Assembly (NCBI RefSeq): GCF_049331405.1
Contig: NZ_CP186274.1
Location: 6,138,001-6,202,000 of the forward strand
Source of the DNA: PoT sp049331405
GTDB lineage: Bacteria; Planctomycetota; Planctomycetia; Isosphaerales; Isosphaeraceae
Reading direction: 5' to 3'
DNA length: 64,000 nucleotides
Translations under genes and position numbers: made by a program
Notes under the pieces: model-generated
Told to the model about the DNA's origin: nothing
What the model saw: the letters and a program-made list of their open reading frames with translations, nothing else
The model's database searches: none
Shown here: in pieces, positions 59,321 to 64,000 of the stretch
Position numbering within the stretch: position 1 is the stretch's first letter
Layout: each line of letters opens with the position of its first letter

Positions 59321-61270
59321 TCAGTTCGGGCTAGAGTCGGCGAGTGGCGCATCGGTATCGTCGGGATCGATGGGGCGGGAAGGGCGCTCCAGGAGCTTGC
59401 GGAGGTCGTTCAGGTCGACCGGCTTGACGAGGTGCACGTCGAAGCCGGCGTCTCTGGAGCGGCGCTGGTCGTCGTCCTGCCCGTAGCCGGTGAGGGCGAC
59501 CAGGGTGAGCGGGCCTACTCCGGGATCGTCTCGCAGGTGCTCGGCCACCTGGTATCCGTCCATGCCGGGCAGGCCGATGTCGAGCAGTACGATGTCGAAT
59601 CGATCGGCCGCCGCCGCGTCCAGGGCGGCTGGGCCGTCGTGGGCGACTGTCACCTTGTGGCCCCAGAGCCGCAGGACCCGGGCGAGGCTCATCGCCGCGT
59701 CGTGGTGGTCGTCGACCAGGAGGAGGTTCTTGGTCGAGGCTCGAGGCTTGGGGGGCGGGGTCGCCTCGGCCCTGGCCGAGGGCTCGGCCGTCGTCAGGAT
59801 GGGGAGCCGGACGACGAACTGGCTGCCGTGGCCCAACCCCTGGCTCCGGGCGACCACGGTCCCCCCGTGCAGTTCCACCAGGCTATGCACGAGCGTCAGG
59901 CCGATGCCGAGCCCCCCTTGCGAGCGGTCGAGCGAGAGGTCTGCCTGCGAGAAGAGGTCGAAGACGCGCGGGAGCATTTCGGGAGAGAGCCCGATCCCCT
60001 GGTCCTCGACTTGGATCGCCACCTCGTCCCCTTCGCGTCCGACGGAGAGGGTGATCCTGCCCCCGGCCTCGCTATACTTCGCCGCGTTGTTCAGGAGGTT
60101 GGACAGCACCTGCTCGAGCCTGGTAGCGTCGCCGTCCACCCATATCGCCTCGGCGGGCTGGTGTACGACCAGCTGGTGCTGGCTCGACACGATGATCGGC
60201 CCGGAAGTCTCCAGGGCATGGGCCACGATGTCGCCGAGCTGGACCGGCGCCTTGCGGAGCTGGACCTTCCCGCTGGTGATCCTGGAGACGTCGAGCAGGT
60301 CTTCGAGCAGGCGGGACATGTGGCGGACCTGCCGCCCCGCCACGTCCACCGCCTGTTCGATGGCCGGATCTCCCGCCGAGTTGAGCTGGATCTCCTCGAG
60401 CGAGTTCCGGATCGGTGCCAGGGGATTGCGCAGCTCATGCGCGAGCATCGCCAGGAATTCGTTCTTGCGACGGTCGGCCGCGGCGAGCTCCTCGGCGCGT
60501 TGCCGGAGCTCCTCCTCCATCAGGCGCCTGTCGGTGATGTCGGAGATGATGCAGAGGGCCCCCTTGACGGTCCCCTCGGCGGTCCGGATCGGGTCGATGG
60601 CCAGGCTGATCCAGCGCGAGCCCCTGCGGATCTCGGCCGCCTCGCGGCGGCGCGAGTCGAGCATGCGGAGGAACGGCGAGTCGTCGGGGTTCTCGGCGAT
60701 GGAGAGGAAGCCGTGGACGTCCTTGCCGACGACGTGGTTCCAGGAGATGCTCAGGATCCGCTCGACCGACTTGTTGATCTGGACGACCTTGGCGTCCTGG
60801 TCGAGCAGGAGGACGCCATCGCCGATCGCGTCGAAGGTGACCTGCCACTGCTTGGCGGTGAGCTGCGCGGCCTCCTCGGCCTTGCGCGCCCGCAGCAGGG
60901 CGTTCACCGTGGCGAGCAGTTCGAGGGGCTCGAGGACGTCGGTGAGGTAGCCGTCGGCGCCCCCTTCGAGCCCCTGGACCTTGTCCTCGATGTCCACGAA
61001 CGTCGTCGAGATGTGGAGCACGGGGATGGTGGCCATGACCGGGTCGGACTTGATCCGGCGGCAGACCTCGAACCCGCTCATGTCCGGCAGCTTGACGTCG
61101 AGGATCACGAGCTCGGGCTTCAGGTCCGCGGCGAGCTGCAGGGCCTCGGCGCCGGTGGTCGCCTCGCGAGTCTGGTAGTTCGCGCGGCCGAGGATCTTGG
61201 CGATGGAGTAGCGCTTGCCGTCGTCGTCGTCGACGAGCAGGATCGTTGCGGATCTGGGCGAATCAGCCAT
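59321..61270 (-). CDS. Hybrid histidine kinase: receiver-PAS-HisKA-ATPase-receiver
   Basis: A 649-residue soluble signalling protein. The first receiver has acidic DDDD in ILLVDDDDGKR and the acceptor Asp58 in VILDVKLPD. A PAS domain follows (WQVTFDAIGDGVLLLDQDAKVVQINKSVERIL), then the HisKA region with the phospho-His in FLAMLAHELRNPLAPIRN. The ATPase domain shows VLSNLLNNAAKYSE, VEDQGIGLSPEML and GGLGIGLTLV. The last receiver has the acceptor Asp in DIVLLDIGLPGMDG and Lys in HLVKPVDL. No DNA-binding output is present, so it likely feeds a phosphorelay. ATG 61270 overlaps the preceding kinase gene by 8 bp, and the frame upstream of it is shadow sequence. Confidence 0.93.
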   Translation of the reverse strand: MADSPRSATILLVDDDDGKRYSIAKILGRANYQTREATTGAEALQLAADLKPELVILDVKLPDMSGFEVCRRIKSDPVMATIPVLHISTTFVDIEDKVQGLEGGADGYLTDVLEPLELLATVNALLRARKAEEAAQLTAKQWQVTFDAIGDGVLLLDQDAKVVQINKSVERILSISWNHVVGKDVHGFLSIAENPDDSPFLRMLDSRRREAAEIRRGSRWISLAIDPIRTAEGTVKGALCIISDITDRRLMEEELRQRAEELAAADRRKNEFLAMLAHELRNPLAPIRNSLEEIQLNSAGDPAIEQAVDVAGRQVRHMSRLLEDLLDVSRITSGKVQLRKAPVQLGDIVAHALETSGPIIVSSQHQLVVHQPAEAIWVDGDATRLEQVLSNLLNNAAKYSEAGGRITLSVGREGDEVAIQVEDQGIGLSPEMLPRVFDLFSQADLSLDRSQGGLGIGLTLVHSLVELHGGTVVARSQGLGHGSQFVVRLPILTTAEPSARAEATPPPKPRASTKNLLLVDDHHDAAMSLARVLRLWGHKVTVAHDGPAALDAAAADRFDIVLLDIGLPGMDGYQVAEHLRDDPGVGPLTLVALTGYGQDDDQRRSRDAGFDVHLVKPVDLNDLRKLLERPSRPIDPDDTDAPLADSSPN

Positions 61271-63431
61271 GGGCAAAGCCCTCTCGAGGGGCCGCGGGTT
61301 CGAGGCCGGCCTTGATGAGCACTTCGCGTACCCGGACGGCCCCTTCCTCGCGGGTCTCGGCCCGTTTGGGGAGGATCGCCGCCGTATTCGGGGTGAGACG
61401 CCCCAGGTCATCATCGTCGATCAGCTTGGACGTGTTGACGATGACCGGGATCGCCTTCGTCGCGGGGTCGGCCTTGAGGTGCTCGAGCACTTCGAATCCG
61501 GACATCCCCTTCATCATCAGGTCGAGGAAGATCACGCTGGGCCGGGTGTCCCGGGCCCGTTCGAGCCCTTCTTCGCCGTCTTCCGCCTCGATGAAGGCGA
61601 AACGCCCCTGGAGCGAGAGGATCTCCTTGAGAAGGTAGCGATAGCTCTCCTCGTTGTCGATGATCAGGACCTTCTCGATCTCCCCCGCATGCTTCAGCGA
61701 CCTCAACGTCTCCTGGAGCCACGACTGGTTGATTGGCTTGACCTGGAACTCGTGGGCCCCGAACGCCATGGCCTGCTCCCGGTCCTTGACGACCGTGAGC
61801 ACGAGCACGGGGATGTCCCTCGTGGCGTCGTCCTTCTTGAGCTCGTCGAGGAGCGTCCAGCCGCTCTCCGACTCGATGACGATGTCGAGGATCACGGCGA
61901 CCGGCCTGACCTTGCGCAGGGCCCGACGCGCCTCGAAGAGGTTGCGCGCGGGGAGGATCTGGAACTCCGACCCCTCGAGGAATTTCTCGTAGAGCAGGAG
62001 GTCCATCGGGTCGTCCTCGACCACGAGCACCGGGAACCTCGGGCCCGAGGGCTTCGACCGCCCATCGGCGTTCGCCTGCTGCTCGTCCTTCGCGACGTAG
62101 CGCGTGGGTATCATGGCGAAGAAGGTCGAGCCGACGCCCAGCTCGCTCCGGACCGAGACGGTCCCTCCCAGGAGCTCGGCGAGCTTCCTCGACAGCGGCA
62201 GGCCCAGGCCCGTCCCCTTTACCTTGGCCTGGACGGGGCTCTCGACCTGGCCGAACTCTTCGAAGATCCGGCCGCGGTCCTTCATGGCGATCCCGATGCC
62301 CGTGTCGGTCACCGAGAAGATGATCATCCCGCCGGGGCCGGCCGAGGCGAAGACGCGGATCTCCCCCTGCTCCGTGAACTTGATGGCGTTCGACATGAAG
62401 TTGCGGAGGATCTGCAGGACCTTCCCCTCATCGGTGTAGAGGTTGGGGAGGCCGGTCGGGGCCTCGAACACCAGCTCGACCGCCTTCTGGCCGAGCAGGG
62501 GCTTCGTCGATTCCTGCAAGGTCTCGAAGAGGTCGGCGATCGAGAACGACTGCGCCCGGACGACCGCCTTGCCCGCCTCGACCTTGGCGAGGTCGAGCAG
62601 GTCGTTGACCAGGCCCGAGAGCCCCTCGGCCGCCTTGCGGATGAAGTTGACCTGCTTCTCCTGCTCGGGCGTGATCTCGCCGTCGGTGCGCTCGAGGAGG
62701 AAGCCGGAGAGGGTCAGGATCGTGTTCAGCGGCGAGCGGAACTCGTGGCTCATATTCGAGAGGAAGCGCGACTTCAGGTCCGAGATCCGCTGGATGGCGT
62801 TGGCGTTCTCCTCGAGCTCGGCATAGAGGGCCACGACCCCTCGGTTCGTCTCCTCCAGCTCCCTCGTGTGCAACTGCGCGATCTCGGCCTGGCGATCGCG
62901 CAGCTCCTGGAGCGTCTGGAGCAGCTCCTGGTTCTGCTGCTGGATCTCCTCGATCAGGTTCCTGGGCGCCTGCCGGGCCAGCTCATAGGTGAGCTTGGAG
63001 ATCTCCTGCATGCTGAAAGGGGTCTTGCGTTTGGGCAGGACCTTGACCATCGAAACGATCACGCCGGGGCCGGGGCCGGGCTCGACCTGGAACTGGTCCA
63101 TGATCGGGCTGGTGCCGAGGCTGCTGAGCGGCCGGCCGCCGGGCGAGGCGGGCTGCCCCTCGAGGAGGGCCCGGAATTCGGGCAGCCCGGTGCCGCGCTC
63201 GTGGATCCGGATGCGCAGGCCGGGCAAGTCCTGGCTCTCGATCAGGAACTCGACCTTCCCCCCCCCGCCGTGCTCGAGCGCATTGCGGGCGACCTCGGAG
63301 GTGACCGTGGCGATCCGCGTCTGGTCGAGGGGGGGGAATCCCAGCAACCCCGCGATCTGGCGGGCACGCTGGCGGGCCAGGACGATGTCCAGCTCCAGGC
63401 GGATTTGCAGGGAGAGTAAGGGCGTGTTCAT
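61263..63431 (-). CDS. RsbT-like/histidine kinase/double-receiver hybrid protein
   Basis: A 722-residue soluble protein. The first 130 residues look like an anti-sigma-type serine kinase domain (ATVTSEVARNALEHGGGGKVEF and RIHERGTGLPE, the N and G1 boxes of RsbT/RsbW). A coiled coil follows (about 145-215), then HisKA with the phospho-His in RFLSNMSHEFRSPLNTIL, and an ATPase domain (LRNFMSNAIKFTE, VTDTGIGIAMKD, GTGLGLPLS). Two receivers end it, with acceptor Asp in AVILDIVIES and VIFLDLMMKG. It combines partner-switch and two-component logic in one chain. Its start overlaps the phosphatase gene by 4 bp and its end overlaps the next kinase by 8 bp, so all are co-translated. Confidence 0.9.
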   Translation of the reverse strand: MNTPLLSLQIRLELDIVLARQRARQIAGLLGFPPLDQTRIATVTSEVARNALEHGGGGKVEFLIESQDLPGLRIRIHERGTGLPEFRALLEGQPASPGGRPLSSLGTSPIMDQFQVEPGPGPGVIVSMVKVLPKRKTPFSMQEISKLTYELARQAPRNLIEEIQQQNQELLQTLQELRDRQAEIAQLHTRELEETNRGVVALYAELEENANAIQRISDLKSRFLSNMSHEFRSPLNTILTLSGFLLERTDGEITPEQEKQVNFIRKAAEGLSGLVNDLLDLAKVEAGKAVVRAQSFSIADLFETLQESTKPLLGQKAVELVFEAPTGLPNLYTDEGKVLQILRNFMSNAIKFTEQGEIRVFASAGPGGMIIFSVTDTGIGIAMKDRGRIFEEFGQVESPVQAKVKGTGLGLPLSRKLAELLGGTVSVRSELGVGSTFFAMIPTRYVAKDEQQANADGRSKPSGPRFPVLVVEDDPMDLLLYEKFLEGSEFQILPARNLFEARRALRKVRPVAVILDIVIESESGWTLLDELKKDDATRDIPVLVLTVVKDREQAMAFGAHEFQVKPINQSWLQETLRSLKHAGEIEKVLIIDNEESYRYLLKEILSLQGRFAFIEAEDGEEGLERARDTRPSVIFLDLMMKGMSGFEVLEHLKADPATKAIPVIVNTSKLIDDDDLGRLTPNTAAILPKRAETREEGAVRVREVLIKAGLEPAAPREGFAHG

Positions 63432-64000
63432 GGGCGGCTCGCGCTGATCTCTCGGGCCACCAGGACGGTGACGTCGTCACGGCCCCGCTTGTAATCTCGG
63501 TAGAGGAGTCCCGCGATGAGGCTCGGCGATTTCGCCGAGGCCCCCGGATACCGGTCGAGGCTCCACTGCGAGCCGAGGCCGTCGGAGTGCATGACCAAGA
63601 GGTCGACGCCGTTCCAGGGATAGGTATATTCCCGGACCTTGCGGACCGTGTGCCCGACGATCCCGTTCTGCGAGACCATGCCGACGCGCCTCGACTCGGC
63701 GGCCGAGCTGACGAAGCCGCCGATGTTGCCCACGCCCGCGAAGCGGACTTCGCCCCGTTCGCGATCCATCTGGGCGACCGCCATCGCGGCGCCCCTGGTG
63801 CTCTTCAATGCGGCGTGGGCGGCCTCGAGGATGCCGACGGGGCCCAGGCGGATCTGCTCATGGAAGGCCGCGACCGCCGCGCGGGCGGCCTCGGCGGCGA
63901 GCGGCCCATGCCCCAGGCCGTCGGCGATCATGGCGAGGCTCGTGTTCGAATCCTCATGCCTGGCCAGGCCCCAGGCGTCTCCGCAGACCTCTTCCCCGAC
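63428..64000 (-). CDS. SpoIIE/RsbX-like PP2C phosphatase, cut by window edge
   Basis: The frame is open through the right edge, so the N-terminus is missing; 190 codons are seen. The visible part is a PP2C-type phosphatase: VCGDAW ... MIADGLGHGPLAAEAARAAV gives metal-binding Asp residues, then VRFAGVGNIGGFV, LLVMHSDGLGSQW and DDVTVLVAREI. This set matches RsbX/SpoIIE-type enzymes that dephosphorylate anti-anti-sigma factors. Its stop overlaps the RsbT-like hybrid gene (ATGA). In stressosome-type pathways RsbT, RsbS, RsbR and RsbX work together, so further Rsb genes may lie beyond the edge (inference). Confidence 0.9.
   Translation of the reverse strand, partial: VGEEVCGDAWGLARHEDSNTSLAMIADGLGHGPLAAEAARAAVAAFHEQIRLGPVGILEAAHAALKSTRGAAMAVAQMDRERGEVRFAGVGNIGGFVSSAAESRRVGMVSQNGIVGHTVRKVREYTYPWNGVDLLVMHSDGLGSQWSLDRYPGASAKSPSLIAGLLYRDYKRGRDDVTVLVAREISASRP

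Overview
The window looks like chromosome from a GC-rich planctomycete, most likely of the Isosphaeraceae type. The evidence is a DUF1559 pseudopilin, an LEPR-XLL protein, ECF sigma factors carrying large extracytoplasmic extensions, an ECF sigma factor overlapping a Ser/Thr kinase gene, a membrane-anchored alkaline-phosphatase-superfamily enzyme overlapping a small membrane protein, and a type II copper monooxygenase fused to a cytochrome c. I saw no rRNA, tRNA, CRISPR array, insertion sequence or phage gene. Gene boundaries often coincide with perfect GC-rich hairpins, and several intergenic gaps are short AT-rich islands.

Layout. 1-7.3 kb: the end of a cation/proton exchanger, an HxlR regulator, a deaminase, an ECF-WD40 fusion, a nucleoside-type MFS transporter with a luciferase-like oxidoreductase, and a probable exported chorismate mutase. 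7.3-13.5 kb: a lipoprotein, a DUF1559 protein, and a two-component system (propeller histidine kinase plus LuxR-type regulator). Matching inverted repeats lie about 280 bp upstream of both the kinase and the DUF1559 genes, which suggests one regulon. 13.5-19 kb: small secreted or membrane proteins, a second deaminase, a Gly-Gly-Tyr repeat protein and an LEPR-XLL protein. 19-27 kb: an ECF sigma factor with a Ser/Thr kinase-TPR protein, and a BlaI repressor with an M56 protease fused to helical repeats. 27-36.5 kb: an ammonium transporter, a cytochrome c, a Rid protein, an FKBP isomerase, and a 1016-residue protein with J-like, zinc-ribbon and FnIII-like regions.

36.5-46.1 kb (mostly minus strand): acetate kinase, an alkaline-phosphatase-superfamily membrane enzyme and its small partner, the redoxin/cytochrome/copper-monooxygenase fusion, an acyltransferase, and a conserved-looking protein of unknown function. 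46-50.4 kb: an aminotransferase, a D-aminoacylase-like amidohydrolase and a DUF72 protein. 50.4-56 kb: two more ECF sigma factors with extracytoplasmic modules. One is intact (carboxypeptidase-regulatory-like repeats). The other is a sigma-TolC-like fusion interrupted by a +1 frameshift. 56-64 kb: a TetR/cupin divergent pair with a candidate operator, an Mrp/ApbC ATPase, and a minus-strand signalling operon (SpoIIE/RsbX-like phosphatase, RsbT-like/histidine-kinase/receiver hybrid, second hybrid kinase, degenerate receiver) that runs off the right edge.

The dominant theme is signal transduction across the envelope: four ECF sigma genes (three with membrane-spanning extensions), four histidine-kinase or receiver proteins, a Ser/Thr kinase and a BlaR-like protease in 64 kb. 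All functional names rest on reading motifs by eye; no database search was run.
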